Shown here in pieces: positions 9,137 to 16,179 of a stretch of DNA of 33,850 nt (position 1 is the stretch's first letter; every line of letters begins with the position of its first letter). Both the position numbers and the translations under genes were made by a program. Source of the DNA: Candidatus Anaerobutyricum stercoripullorum (lineage in GTDB: Bacteria; Bacillota; Clostridia; Lachnospirales; Lachnospiraceae); contig DXEQ01000065.1 in assembly GCA_019114885.1 (NCBI GenBank), positions 1 through 33,850 of the forward strand. The letters are read 5' to 3'. The notes beneath the pieces are model-generated. The model did not search any database, was not told the origin of the DNA, and was given only the letters and a program-made list of their open reading frames with translations.

Positions 9137-9999
9137 AATCTTTCCACCTCTCTGGTCTGACCCCGTACCATCATGGAGATCACTTCGTCGATACTTCCAT
9201 TTTCGATGGTGACGTCCGGGTAATTTTCCATATAAAATGTCTTCTGGTTCGTCAGGCAGCTGTAGCCGTAAGTCTCTTTTTTTACCTTGAAAATGTACTG
9301 CTTATCCAGATGTTCATATTGTTCATCGGTTACTTTTAAGAGCGCGTAATCACTCAGGAGAACGTCGGTTTCCTCGTGGAGGACGATGCGGCCCTCGTGG
9401 ATCATGTAAATATCATCGCAGAGGCTCTCCAGATCGCTGGAAATGTGCGAACTGATGAGGATGGAGCGATTCGGATCCGCTTCCATGTATTCCCGAAGGA
9501 GGGTGAGAAGTTCATCCCTTGCCACCACATCAAGTCCGGCGGTAGGTTCGTCAAGGAGCAAAAACCGGGCATTGTGGGAGATGGCGACAAGAACCTTGAG
9601 CTTCGCCTTCATGCCGGTGGAAAACTCCCGGATCTGTTTGCGAAGGGGCAGCCCGGCTTTTTGTACCTGTTCCATAAAAAATGTTTTGTCAAATTGTTGA
9701 TAGAGGCTGCCCAGCACCGGAAGAATATCGCCGATGGTCAGATAGCCGGAAAAACCGGAATCGGAGAGCACAACGCCCAGATTCTCCTTGTCCGCGGCAG
9801 TAAACGTCCGGATATCCTTGCCTAAAAGGGTGATATCGCCGCCGTCTGTGGCGATCAGGCCAAGCACCGCCTTAAATGTGGTGCTCTTTCCGGCGCCGTT
9901 CTGGCCAATCAGGCCGGTGATGCAGCCGGGCATCACCGAGAGCGAGCAGTCCAGTGAAAAATTCGCATAATGTTTTCTCAAATGTTCGATTTTCAGCAT
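9133..9999 (-). CDS. ABC transporter ATP-binding protein (YtrB-like)
   Basis: The 288-residue ATPase starts at ATG 9999, which follows TAGGAGGATTTCTT. A longer frame reaching 10068 would run through the 17-bp repeat array and lacks a ribosome binding site, so I rejected it. Walker A is GQNGAGKST (residues 32-40). The signature motif is degenerate (EFSTGMKAKL). Walker B is LLLDEPTAGLD, and the switch histidine is in ISSHISSDLE. The C-terminal ~80 residues are a divergent domain ending in QTREVERL. It pairs with the membrane protein downstream (4-nt overlap) and is governed by the upstream GntR gene. It should power export or a membrane-protective function; the substrate is unknown. Confidence 0.9.
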   Translation of the reverse strand: MLKIEHLRKHYANFSLDCSLSVMPGCITGLIGQNGAGKSTTFKAVLGLIATDGGDITLLGKDIRTFTAADKENLGVVLSDSGFSGYLTIGDILPVLGSLYQQFDKTFFMEQVQKAGLPLRKQIREFSTGMKAKLKVLVAISHNARFLLLDEPTAGLDVVARDELLTLLREYMEADPNRSILISSHISSDLESLCDDIYMIHEGRIVLHEETDVLLSDYALLKVTDEQYEHLDKQYIFKVKKETYGYSCLTNQKTFYMENYPDVTIENGSIDEVISMMVRGQTREVERL

Positions 10000-10023
10000 A
10001 AGAAATCCTCCTAAAATATTTGT

Positions 10024-10170
10024 TCCGGAATCATCCGGTCTCCGGAATCCTTCTGTCTCCGGAATCATCCAGTCTCCGGAATCCTTCTGTCTCCGGAATC
10101 ATCCGGTCTCCGGAACCATCCTGCTTTCGGAATCGTCCTGTCCCCGGAGTCATCTTTCTTCCAGAATCAT
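10024..10170. repeat. 17-bp tandem repeat array between gntR and the ABC ATPase gene
   Basis: Eight full units and a ninth partial unit follow in register, starting at 10024, 10041, 10058, 10075, 10092, 10109, 10126, 10143 and 10160. The consensus is TCCGGAATCATCCGGTC; two unit types (ending ATCCGGTC or CTTCTGTC) alternate in the first five, and units 6-9 degrade toward gntR. Units 8 and 9 run into the last codons of gntR (stop at 10150-10152). Seventeen is not a multiple of three, so the array is not coding. Palindromic TCCGGA/CCGG cores allow neighbouring units to pair in the mRNA. Confidence 0.9.
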
Positions 10171-10524
10171 TTCAAAAAGCGTACGGATATCTTCATCACT
10201 GATTCCGCATCGTCTGCCTTTTTGTATGGCCATCTCCAAATCGGCTTCCACTTCTTTTTTCTGCTCCTCCAGCAAAAGTTCCGCGTTGGCTGCCGACACA
10301 TAGGTGCCTTTTCCGTGAACCGTCACGGTGAAGCCTTCGGCTTCCAGGTTGTCGTAAGCTTTTTTTACAGTCAGAGCGCTGATTTTTAATTCTTTTGATA
10401 AGGAGCGGACAGAAGGAAGGTTGTCATTTTCCTTTAGTTCCCCGTTGCGGATGAGCGTCTTGATCTGGTCGACGATCTGCTCGTAAATGGGAACCATGGA
10501 AGAGTGATTGATGATTATTTTCAT
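10150..10524 (-). CDS. GntR-family transcriptional regulator, YtrA subfamily
   Basis: The 124-residue protein has the short YtrA layout. It begins with an N-terminal winged helix-turn-helix (residues 9-75: PIYEQIVDQIKTLI, the recognition region LPSVRSLSKELKISALTVKKAYDNLE, the wing GFTVTVHGKGTYV). A two-helix C-terminal dimerisation tail of about 45 residues follows, with no ligand-binding domain. The start ATG at 10524 follows CAGAGGAGGTAGAACC. It heads an operon with the ABC ATPase and permease. The palindromes over its promoter (10549-10593) point to autorepression. The last codons fall within the degenerate end of the 17-bp array, so the C-terminus could vary between strains if the array slips. 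Confidence 0.92.
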   Translation of the reverse strand: MKIIINHSSMVPIYEQIVDQIKTLIRNGELKENDNLPSVRSLSKELKISALTVKKAYDNLEAEGFTVTVHGKGTYVSAANAELLLEEQKKEVEADLEMAIQKGRRCGISDEDIRTLFEMILEER

Positions 10525-10548
10525 TGGTTCTACCTCCTCTGTTTGTAA

Positions 10549-10593
10549 ACAGTATATAACAGTTTAGAACTGTTGTCAAGTGTTATACACTGT
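10549..10593 (-). promoter_or_regulatory. gntR operon promoter with overlapping operators
   Basis: On the minus strand TTGACA (10579-10574) and TATACT (10556-10551) are 17 nt apart, a near-perfect sigma-A promoter. Two palindromes cover it: outer arms 10549-10560 and 10582-10593 (11 of 12 matching), and an inner AACAGTT-TAG-AACTGTT at 10558-10574 lying between the -10 and -35. YtrA-type GntR proteins bind such sites and the regulator gene lies directly downstream, so autoregulation is the likely meaning. Confidence 0.8.
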
Positions 10594-10643
10594 TTATTCA
10601 AAAGTTTTTTGGAATTATAAAATAGGGAGATGTTTGTGAGTTA

Positions 10644-10663
10644 GTGTATAATTATCATTGGCA
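10644..10663 (+). repeat. IS left inverted repeat
   Basis: It matches the reverse complement of 12301-12320 at 16 of 20 positions, with the inner ATCATTGGCA block perfect. Confidence 0.6.
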
Positions 10664-10680
10664 AAGATAGAAATTATTTT

Positions 10681-10715
10681 TAAATAAAAAGAGAAGCAGA
10701 GAAAATCCCTGCTTC
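10681..10715 (-). terminator. Leftward terminator inside the IS left end
   Basis: GAAGCAG (10693-10699) pairs with CTGCTTC (10709-10715). Read on the minus strand the stem is followed by TCTTTTTATTT, a good T-tract; on the plus strand the T-run is distant. It would stop transcripts leaving the IS leftward toward the gntR promoter, and as a stem it may also dampen transcription entering the transposase. Confidence 0.5.
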
Positions 10716-10776
10716 CCAATCATACAGTTTTTCTTTATGATGTTAGTTGCGAAACAAAACACGTAAAGGAGACTGC

Positions 10777-12213
10777 ATGATGAAATCTATTGTAGAAGAA
10801 AAGCTGGTATCTTTCAAGACCCTGGAGCAAAAAGTTTTTGCTTATGTTTGCGAGCTGGGCAGGCTGATCACCCAGACGATACTGGAAAACTATGATGATG
10901 AGCTGGCAAGGGATCGGGATAAAAAAGCATACAGAGACAAGGGAAAGCGGGATACTTCCATCAAGACCGTATATGGGGAGGTTGAATACTCCCGGAGGGT
11001 CTATCGGACAGAGTCTGAGGATGGCAAAGCGGCACATGTTTACCTGTTGGATCAGGCAATGCAGATGGAAAAGATCGGGCTGATCTCCACAAACCTTGCA
11101 GAAAAGATCGCCCTGACCGTAACGGAGGCCCCTTATCGCGTCAGCGCGGATGTGATAAGCGATACCTGCGGCCAGACGATCAGCCATGGAGGTGTCTGGA
11201 ACCTGATGCAGCGGCTGGGAGAACGGATCAGCAAAGAAGAAGAATACGCGGTACAGCAGATGGAAACAGGCCGGGCGGAAGGGACAAAGGCAATCGGGAT
11301 CCTTTTTGAAGAAATGGATGGCGTATGGCTGCGGATGCAGGATCCCAGCCATAAGAAGGCTCCGAAACAGGAAATGAAGGTTTTTACGATGTATGAAGGA
11401 TGGGACGCGGACAACACCCAAAGGAGCCGCCTGGTAAACAAGAAGATGCTGGCCGGGATGGAGAAAAGCGGCCTGTTCCACCAAAAACGGGAAGCGTTGA
11501 TTGAAAAGGTCTATGATGCGGATGAGATCCAGCAGCGTATCCTGAACGGAGATGGAGGAAGCTGGATCAAAGAGGCATATGATCCAGAAGTGATCTTCCA
11601 GCTGGACCGGTTTCATATCTATAAGGAGATCAAAGGGAAGATCCGGGATGCAGAAGCCCAGGAACGGATCAAAGAGCTTCTGGAGAAGAAGGAAGTAGAT
11701 AAGATGCTGGAATATATCCGGATCTACGCGGACAGTATAGAAAGCGATGATGCAGCAGAGAAAGGAAGCGAAAAGGCGAGAGAATTGTACCAGTATCTCT
11801 GGAATAACCGGGAAGGACTCCTGCCGTATCAGGAGAGAGGGATAGAACTTCCGGAAGCCGGGGAAGGGATCGTCTATAAAAATATGGGGGTACAGGAAAA
11901 TCAGAACTGTACGGCAATCACGTTGCGGATGAAGCACCGGAGGATGAGATGGTCTGTCAATGGCGCGAATAACATGGCGAAGGCACTATACCGGAAAGAA
12001 AACCGGGAACTGATCGATACGATAGAACGATATACGGATGGCGTGGTATTTACCATGGGTATGGAAGAGATCGTCAAGACGCTGAGCGCGGCAAAAGCAC
12101 CAAAGAAAGACGGGAAAGGGGATCCGTATGTGGATATCATCACGCACCATATGCCGCTCCTGGACGCGATGCGGACAGCATCGAGAAAAGCCTTTGAAAG
12201 AGCGTTCTGCTAA
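10777..12213 (+). CDS. ISLre2-family (UPF0236) transposase
   Basis: The 478-residue protein matches the UPF0236/ISLre2 pattern. The N-terminal region has YDDELARDRDKKAYRDKGKRDTSIKTVYGEVEYSRRVY. Next comes a middle block with TISHGGVW. The RNase-H-like core carries acidic residues in EEMDGVWLRMQ, NGDGGSWIKEAYDPE and FQLDRFHIYKEI. The C-terminal block contains ITLRMKHRRMRWSVNGANNMAKAL. The start was set at ATG 10777 (MMKSIVEEK), directly after AAAGGAGACTGC; an earlier in-frame TTG at 10747 has no ribosome binding site. The frame is uninterrupted and of full family length, so the protein may be active. Another ATG immediately follows at 10780. Confidence 0.93.
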   Translation: MMKSIVEEKLVSFKTLEQKVFAYVCELGRLITQTILENYDDELARDRDKKAYRDKGKRDTSIKTVYGEVEYSRRVYRTESEDGKAAHVYLLDQAMQMEKIGLISTNLAEKIALTVTEAPYRVSADVISDTCGQTISHGGVWNLMQRLGERISKEEEYAVQQMETGRAEGTKAIGILFEEMDGVWLRMQDPSHKKAPKQEMKVFTMYEGWDADNTQRSRLVNKKMLAGMEKSGLFHQKREALIEKVYDADEIQQRILNGDGGSWIKEAYDPEVIFQLDRFHIYKEIKGKIRDAEAQERIKELLEKKEVDKMLEYIRIYADSIESDDAAEKGSEKARELYQYLWNNREGLLPYQERGIELPEAGEGIVYKNMGVQENQNCTAITLRMKHRRMRWSVNGANNMAKALYRKENRELIDTIERYTDGVVFTMGMEEIVKTLSAAKAPKKDGKGDPYVDIITHHMPLLDAMRTASRKAFERAFC

Positions 12214-12300
12214 AAAAGGATAAAAAAGAAGGTGGAAGAAGTTCCTGAATAATTATCTGAAAATAGAGAAAGTAAACTGACATCAATAAATAAGAAAAAG

Positions 12301-12320
12301 TGCCAATGATTACTTGACAC
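12301..12320 (-). repeat. IS right inverted repeat
   Basis: It mirrors 10644-10663 at 16 of 20 positions and contains an outward-facing TTGACA at 12314-12319. Confidence 0.6.
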
Positions 12321-12341
12321 ATACAATTCTTAGATTGGAAT
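12314..12341 (+). promoter_or_regulatory. Possible IS-derived hybrid promoter for the foldase gene
   Basis: TTGACA at the outer edge of the right inverted repeat is followed after 16 nt by TGGAAT (12336-12341), a 4-of-6 match to TATAAT that lies in the flanking DNA. If used, the insertion sequence would be driving the foldase gene at 12437. The weak -10 makes this tentative; a TAGAAT near 12364 is another possible -10. Confidence 0.3.
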
Positions 12342-12436
12342 GTAAAAATAGTGGCAATTATGGTAGAATAGAAACCAGCAGATTCAGCCGTGCACAAAAT
12401 ACAGCGGCAAGAAAGTAATATATCAGGAGGTACACA

Positions 12437-13729
12437 ATGAGACACAATACAAAACGTCTGGCGGCGGCAGCGCTCACGGCAGTTCTGGCTGTCGGTATGA
12501 TGACCGGCTGCGGCAATTCCGGCGGCAAGGGAGAAGTAACACAGAATGGTAACGAGACGCTGTTTACCTATGACGGCGTGGACGTTCCGTTGAAGAAAGC
12601 ATGGATTTATGGCAAGATGACGGCCGCTCAGTATGAGGCGTCCTACGCCAACTATTTTGGCGATAATTTCTGGACCATGGATATGGGAACGGATGACGAA
12701 GGAAATGCAACGACTTTCGAGGATTACGCGAAAGAACAGATCATTGCCCGCATCAAGCAGATCATCGTTCTCAACAACCATGCCGAGGAGGCAGGAGCTT
12801 CCTTAAGTGAGGAGGAAGAGGAGCAGTGCGCTGAGTATGCGGCTGCCTTCGCGGAGGATGCTTCCGGTGCGGAGATTCTTGCCGAGTGCGGCGCCAGTGA
12901 AGACGATATGACAGAGATTTATGAAGAAAATGCACTGGCTGCCAAGGTGCAGGAATACATGGTCAAAGATACGGATACCAACGTCAGTGACGATGAGGCC
13001 AGAGAGACGACCATCTCCCGGGTAGTATTTGCGACGACGACCACAGATGACGAGGGTAAGACGGTAGAGATGAGCGAGGAGGAGAAGGCGCAGGTTCTCT
13101 CCAGGGCGCAGGCAGCTCTGGATAAGCTGAAAGCCGGTACAGATATCGCCGATATCGCCGAAGAACAGGAGTATACCAACACCTCCGAGACCTTTGCGGC
13201 CGGCGAATCCGAAGAAGGCGAAGCCTTTGAGAAACTGCTGGCAACGATGAAAGACGGCGACATCACACAGGAAGTACAGGAATGTGACAACGGATATGTG
13301 ATTGCCAGACTGGATGCCTACACGGATGCGGAAGCGACGGAAAGCAACCGGGAATCCATCATCTCCGAAAGACAGCAGACAAAGTTCTCCGAAGTATACG
13401 ATGGATGGACCGAAGAGCTGGAAGCGGACTGGAATTACGAGGAGGACGTGAATCAGGAACTCTGGGCGGAACTGATTCTCCACGAAGAGGAGAGCACGGC
13501 AGAGGAAGGAACCACGGCCACAGCGCCGGCAGCAGATACGACCGCGGCGTCCACGGAGGCCGGAGCAGCGGACACGACCGCAGCGTCCACGGAAGCCGGA
13601 GCGGCGGACACTACAGCAGCGTCCACGGAAGCCGGAGCAGCGGACACGACAGCAGCATCCACGGAAGCCGGAGCGGCGGATACCACAGCGGCATCTACGG
13701 AAGCAGCGACAGACGCGGCTGCCCAGTAA
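12437..13729 (+). CDS. PrsA/SurA-like foldase lipoprotein (peptidylprolyl isomerase family)
   Basis: The 430-residue precursor has a lipoprotein signal peptide (MRHNTKR, an Ala/Leu-rich core, then MMTGC with the lipid-carrying cysteine at 25). Residues 30-180 form an acidic helical SurA-N-like chaperone region. Residues about 190-300 (ETTISRVVFATTTTDDEGK..., KLKAGTDIADIAEEQ, FEKLLATMKDGDITQEVQECDNGYVIARLD) match the rotamase (PpiC) fold layout. Several consensus residues are missing, so isomerase activity is uncertain. The end (residues 365-424) is five 12-residue repeats AADTTAASTEAG, a probable wall-spanning spacer. The start follows TCAGGAGGTACACA. It is anchored on the outer face of the membrane and should help secreted proteins fold. 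It lies just downstream of the insertion sequence. Confidence 0.8.
   Translation: MRHNTKRLAAAALTAVLAVGMMTGCGNSGGKGEVTQNGNETLFTYDGVDVPLKKAWIYGKMTAAQYEASYANYFGDNFWTMDMGTDDEGNATTFEDYAKEQIIARIKQIIVLNNHAEEAGASLSEEEEEQCAEYAAAFAEDASGAEILAECGASEDDMTEIYEENALAAKVQEYMVKDTDTNVSDDEARETTISRVVFATTTTDDEGKTVEMSEEEKAQVLSRAQAALDKLKAGTDIADIAEEQEYTNTSETFAAGESEEGEAFEKLLATMKDGDITQEVQECDNGYVIARLDAYTDAEATESNRESIISERQQTKFSEVYDGWTEELEADWNYEEDVNQELWAELILHEEESTAEEGTTATAPAADTTAASTEAGAADTTAASTEAGAADTTAASTEAGAADTTAASTEAGAADTTAASTEAATDAAAQ
13529..13708 (+). repeat. In-frame 36-bp coding minisatellite, five units
   Basis: Units start at 13529, 13565, 13601, 13637 and 13673, each encoding AADTTAASTEAG; the last unit ends in AA. 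Differences between units are mostly third-base changes, so the peptide is conserved while the DNA has drifted a little. Confidence 0.92.
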
Positions 13730-13740
13730 ATTTGCCCATT

Positions 13741-13787
13741 ACAAAAATATGACGATTTCATGAAGGTTCTGTATTTTTGTCCCTTTT
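13741..13787 (+). terminator. Weak terminator-like hairpin after the foldase gene
   Basis: ACAAAAATA (13741-13749) pairs perfectly with TATTTTTGT (13772-13780) around a 22-nt loop and is followed by CCCTTTT. The stem has almost no GC, so termination would be inefficient. Confidence 0.35.
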
Positions 13788-13827
13788 ATGCGGATAGTAT
13801 GATATGATAGGAAAAGAGTTTTGAAAC

Positions 13828-13940
13828 GCCGCGCGCTCTGGCGGGAAGGGAGCGAACCACCCGGTATGGAGATTCGCGCGGCATCAATATGAAGTAGAAT
13901 TTGTCTGTGCTCTGCCGGTCCGCATTCTGCGGCGGCGGAG
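13828..13940 (+). promoter_or_regulatory. Structured 5' leader of the CBS-domain gene
   Basis: Two GC-rich stem-loops stand before the ribosome binding site. The first is closed by GCCGCGCG (13828-13835) and CGCGCGGC (13875-13882), with inner helices CTC/GAG and CGGG/CCCG. The second is CTCTGCCG (13910-13917) with CGGCGGAG (13933-13940), capped by CCGCA-TTC-TGCGG. No T-run follows either, so they are not terminators. A possible -10 (TATGAT, 13798-13803) lies upstream without a good -35. No known riboswitch class is recognised. Confidence 0.5.
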
Positions 13941-13961
13941 GGCAAAAACAGGGAGAGTTAC

Positions 13962-14381
13962 ATGAACATATCATTTTTCCTGCTTCCAAAAAGTGAAGTG
14001 ACTTATATCGAACAGGAGGATATCGTCGGCAGGGCGCTTCGAGTCATACATAAGAACGGATTTCAGGCCGTGCCGGTCATCGATGAGGAAGGACATTACG
14101 TGGGAACCATCACGGAGGGCGACTTCCTCTGGAATCTTATCGAAGACTATCATATGGACATGGAGGTCATGCGCAAGGTCCGCATCGCCGCCCTGCGGAA
14201 GCGGTGGGATTACAAGCCGGTGAGCATTGAGGCCACCATGGCGGAGCTGGAACAGTATATCATGAATCAGAATTTCGTTCCCGTGGTGGACGGAAGAAAT
14301 GTATTCATCGGCATTGTCACAAGAAAACAGATCATCACAGAGATGATACGTAAGAAAAATAAAAATGGAGAACACCAATGA
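13962..14381 (+). CDS. CBS-domain pair protein
   Basis: The 139-residue protein consists of little more than two CBS motifs. The first is at about residues 14-66 (IVGRALRVIHKNGFQAVPVIDEEGHYVGTITEGDFLW) and the second at about 85-132 (ATMAELEQYIMNQNFVPVVDGRNVFIGIVTRKQIITEM). Such pairs bind adenine nucleotides or similar ligands and act as sensors; the TEGD and TRKQ turns match the usual ligand-contact positions. There is no fused effector domain. The ATG follows GGGAGAG and lies behind two strong leader hairpins. The stop overlaps the start of the RNA methyltransferase gene by 4 nt (ATGA), so the two are co-translated. The biological link between them is not evident. Confidence 0.88.
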   Translation: MNISFFLLPKSEVTYIEQEDIVGRALRVIHKNGFQAVPVIDEEGHYVGTITEGDFLWNLIEDYHMDMEVMRKVRIAALRKRWDYKPVSIEATMAELEQYIMNQNFVPVVDGRNVFIGIVTRKQIITEMIRKKNKNGEHQ

Positions 14382-16132
14382 CACAAATGCAGCTGCCGGA
14401 GAAGTTTCTCAAGACGATGAAGCAGATTCTCGGAGAAGAATACGGAGCATTTCTTGAGAGCTTTGACGGAAAAAGACAATTTGGTCTGCGGGTGAATACA
14501 GCAAAGATGAAATTGGAGGAATTCGAAAGGATTGCTCCTTTTCATTTGAGCAAAATCCCGTGGATTGCAGACGGATATTTTTATGAGGAAGAAGACGCCC
14601 CGGCAAAGCATCCGTTTTACGCGGCGGGACTTTATTACCTCCAGGAACCCAGCGCCATGACCCCGGCTTCCCGGCTTTCGGTGACGCCCGGCGAGCGGGT
14701 GCTCGACCTCTGCGCGGCTCCCGGCGGCAAAGCGACGGCGCTTGGCGCGAAGCTGCAGGGCGAGGGGCTGCTGGTGGCCAACGACATCAATAACGCCCGG
14801 GCAAAGGCACTCCTTCGCAATCTGGAGCTGTTCGGCATTTCCAACGCCTTTGTCACCAACGAACCGCCCCACATCCTGGCGGAGCATTACCCGGAATACT
14901 TTGATAAGATCATGGTGGACGCTCCCTGCTCCGGCGAGGGAATGTTCCGAAAGAACCCGGCGGTCGTGGAAGCGTGGCAGGAGAAAGGGCCGGAATATTT
15001 TTCCCGCCTGCAGCGGGACATCATCCTCTATGCCGCGGATATGCTGCGGCCCGGCGGCCGGATGCTCTATTCCACCTGTACATTTTCCCCTCTGGAAAAT
15101 GAATCGGTCATCACCCATCTTCTCCGGGAACGGCCGGAGATGGAAGTGATTCCGATGGAAGACTACGAAGGTTTCGCAGAAGGACTTACGGCCTTTGGCG
15201 GCGAACAATTTCACGAAAGCTGCCGCCTCTGCCGCCGGATCTTCCCGCACAGGATGGCTGGCGAAGGACATTTTCTGGCGCTTCTTTATAAACACGCGCC
15301 GGACGAGAAGTCCAATCTGACGGCAAATGTATCGGCTCCTGCCGGCCTTTCCGTTCAGCCGGAAAATGTATCGGCCCCTGCCGGCCTTTCCGTTCAGCCG
15401 GAAAACGTATCGGCTCCAGCCGGCCTTTCCGATTTGCCGGAAAATGTACAGACGGCAGCCGGGATATCTTCCGGTAAAGATGCGGAGAAAAAATCCGGGA
15501 AAAGAAAAAAAGAAAAAAAGAAGAAAAAGCAATCTGCCGGCACAGACGGCAGCCGGAATTGGTGGGACACCTGTCCGGGGCTGGACCGGGAACAGCGGCA
15601 GGCGCTGGCAGATTTCTTTATCCATGTACATATGCCGCTTCAAAAAGAGCGGATCGACATCCGCGGGGACAAGGTCTATTATGTGCCGGCAGAGACATTG
15701 TTTAGTGATTCGCAGCTCAGGTCTGCCGCCTTTTCGGCCGGGGAAGAGCGGGCAGCCCGCACCCGATGGTCTGGCGCCGGGGGACGTTCGTCCGGAGGAA
15801 AAAGAAAGCAGCCGGGCACAATGCCGACTGCGAAGATACATTTTTTAAGAAACGGGTTGTATATGGGCGACCTGAAAAAGAAACGGTTTGAGCCATCGCA
15901 GCCGTTTGCGCTGGCCCTGTCAAAGGACGCCTTTGATCAGTGCCTGAACTTTGCCGACGGGGACGAGCGCCTCCAGCGCTATCTCCGGGGCGAGAGCATC
16001 CCTCTGGAAGGGGGAAACACCGCTTCGGGCGGCTGGTACCTCGTCCTGGCTGACGGCTGCCCGCTGGGCTTTGGCAAGCTTGCCGGACACATTTTAAAAA
16101 ATAAGTATCCGGCAGGCTGGCGCAGAAATTAG
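14378..16132 (+). CDS. RNA (cytosine-C5)-methyltransferase, RsmF/NOL1-NOP2-Sun family
   Basis: The 584-residue enzyme carries the SAM-binding motif DLCAAPGGK (residues 110-118), the catalytic DAPCSGEG (181-188; C184) and STCTFSPLENE (232 on; C234, the probable nucleophile). It thus has both cysteines of the m5C methyltransferase mechanism. The N-terminus (1-100) is the usual PUA-like/RRM-like extension, and the C-terminal ~180 residues match the RNA-binding extension of the RsmF group (WWDTCPGL..., FLRNGLYMGDLKKKRFEPSQPFALAL). The expected target is a 16S rRNA or tRNA cytosine. Unusual is a linker at residues 310-390 made of 13-residue repeats NVSAPAGLSVQPE followed by a very Lys-rich stretch (KRKKEKKKKK). 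It starts in a 4-nt overlap with the CBS gene. Confidence 0.92.
   Translation: MTQMQLPEKFLKTMKQILGEEYGAFLESFDGKRQFGLRVNTAKMKLEEFERIAPFHLSKIPWIADGYFYEEEDAPAKHPFYAAGLYYLQEPSAMTPASRLSVTPGERVLDLCAAPGGKATALGAKLQGEGLLVANDINNARAKALLRNLELFGISNAFVTNEPPHILAEHYPEYFDKIMVDAPCSGEGMFRKNPAVVEAWQEKGPEYFSRLQRDIILYAADMLRPGGRMLYSTCTFSPLENESVITHLLRERPEMEVIPMEDYEGFAEGLTAFGGEQFHESCRLCRRIFPHRMAGEGHFLALLYKHAPDEKSNLTANVSAPAGLSVQPENVSAPAGLSVQPENVSAPAGLSDLPENVQTAAGISSGKDAEKKSGKRKKEKKKKKQSAGTDGSRNWWDTCPGLDREQRQALADFFIHVHMPLQKERIDIRGDKVYYVPAETLFSDSQLRSAAFSAGEERAARTRWSGAGGRSSGGKRKQPGTMPTAKIHFLRNGLYMGDLKKKRFEPSQPFALALSKDAFDQCLNFADGDERLQRYLRGESIPLEGGNTASGGWYLVLADGCPLGFGKLAGHILKNKYPAGWRRN
15326..15475 (+). repeat. In-frame 39-bp coding minisatellite in the methyltransferase gene
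   Basis: Three units start at 15326, 15365 and 15404, each encoding NVSAPAGLSVQPE (the third ends SDLPE), and a degenerate fourth starts at 15443 (NVQTAAGISS). The repeats sit exactly between the catalytic domain and the C-terminal domain, so unit gain or loss would only change linker length. Confidence 0.9.
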
Positions 16133-16179
16133 CAGAATCAGTTGTCTGTAGTTTTGGCTGCTGTGTTGGTGTCAGGCTT

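Larger units (their letters stand above)
10644..12320 (+). mobile_element. ISLre2-family insertion sequence
   Basis: The element is bounded by imperfect inverted repeats (10644-10663 and 12301-12320, 16 of 20 matching) around one intact transposase gene, giving a length of 1,677 bp, normal for the family. I see no clear target-site duplication next to these ends, so the exact outer bases are uncertain, or the duplication has decayed. It sits between the gntR promoter and the foldase gene. Confidence 0.7.

Noticed and set aside
10000-10068. N-terminal extension of the ABC ATPase into the 17-bp array
   Set aside because: The extra 23 codons are translated repeat sequence without a ribosome site, while ATG 9999 has AGGAGG at good spacing and starts the domain properly.
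10020-10202. 60-codon plus-strand frame over the 17-bp array
   Set aside because: It is an artefact of a repeat period that leaves one frame open; there is no ribosome site and it crosses the gntR gene.
10735-11937. 400-codon antisense frame in the insertion sequence
   Set aside because: It is a mirror of the transposase gene with no family features.
12214-12300. Remnant of a gene between the transposase stop and the right inverted repeat
   Set aside because: The segment is AT-rich with frequent stops in all frames and shows no coding pattern.
14267-15841. Long antisense frame opposite the CBS and methyltransferase genes
   Set aside because: It spans two well-supported genes and its translation has repetitive shadow patterns from the 39-bp repeats.
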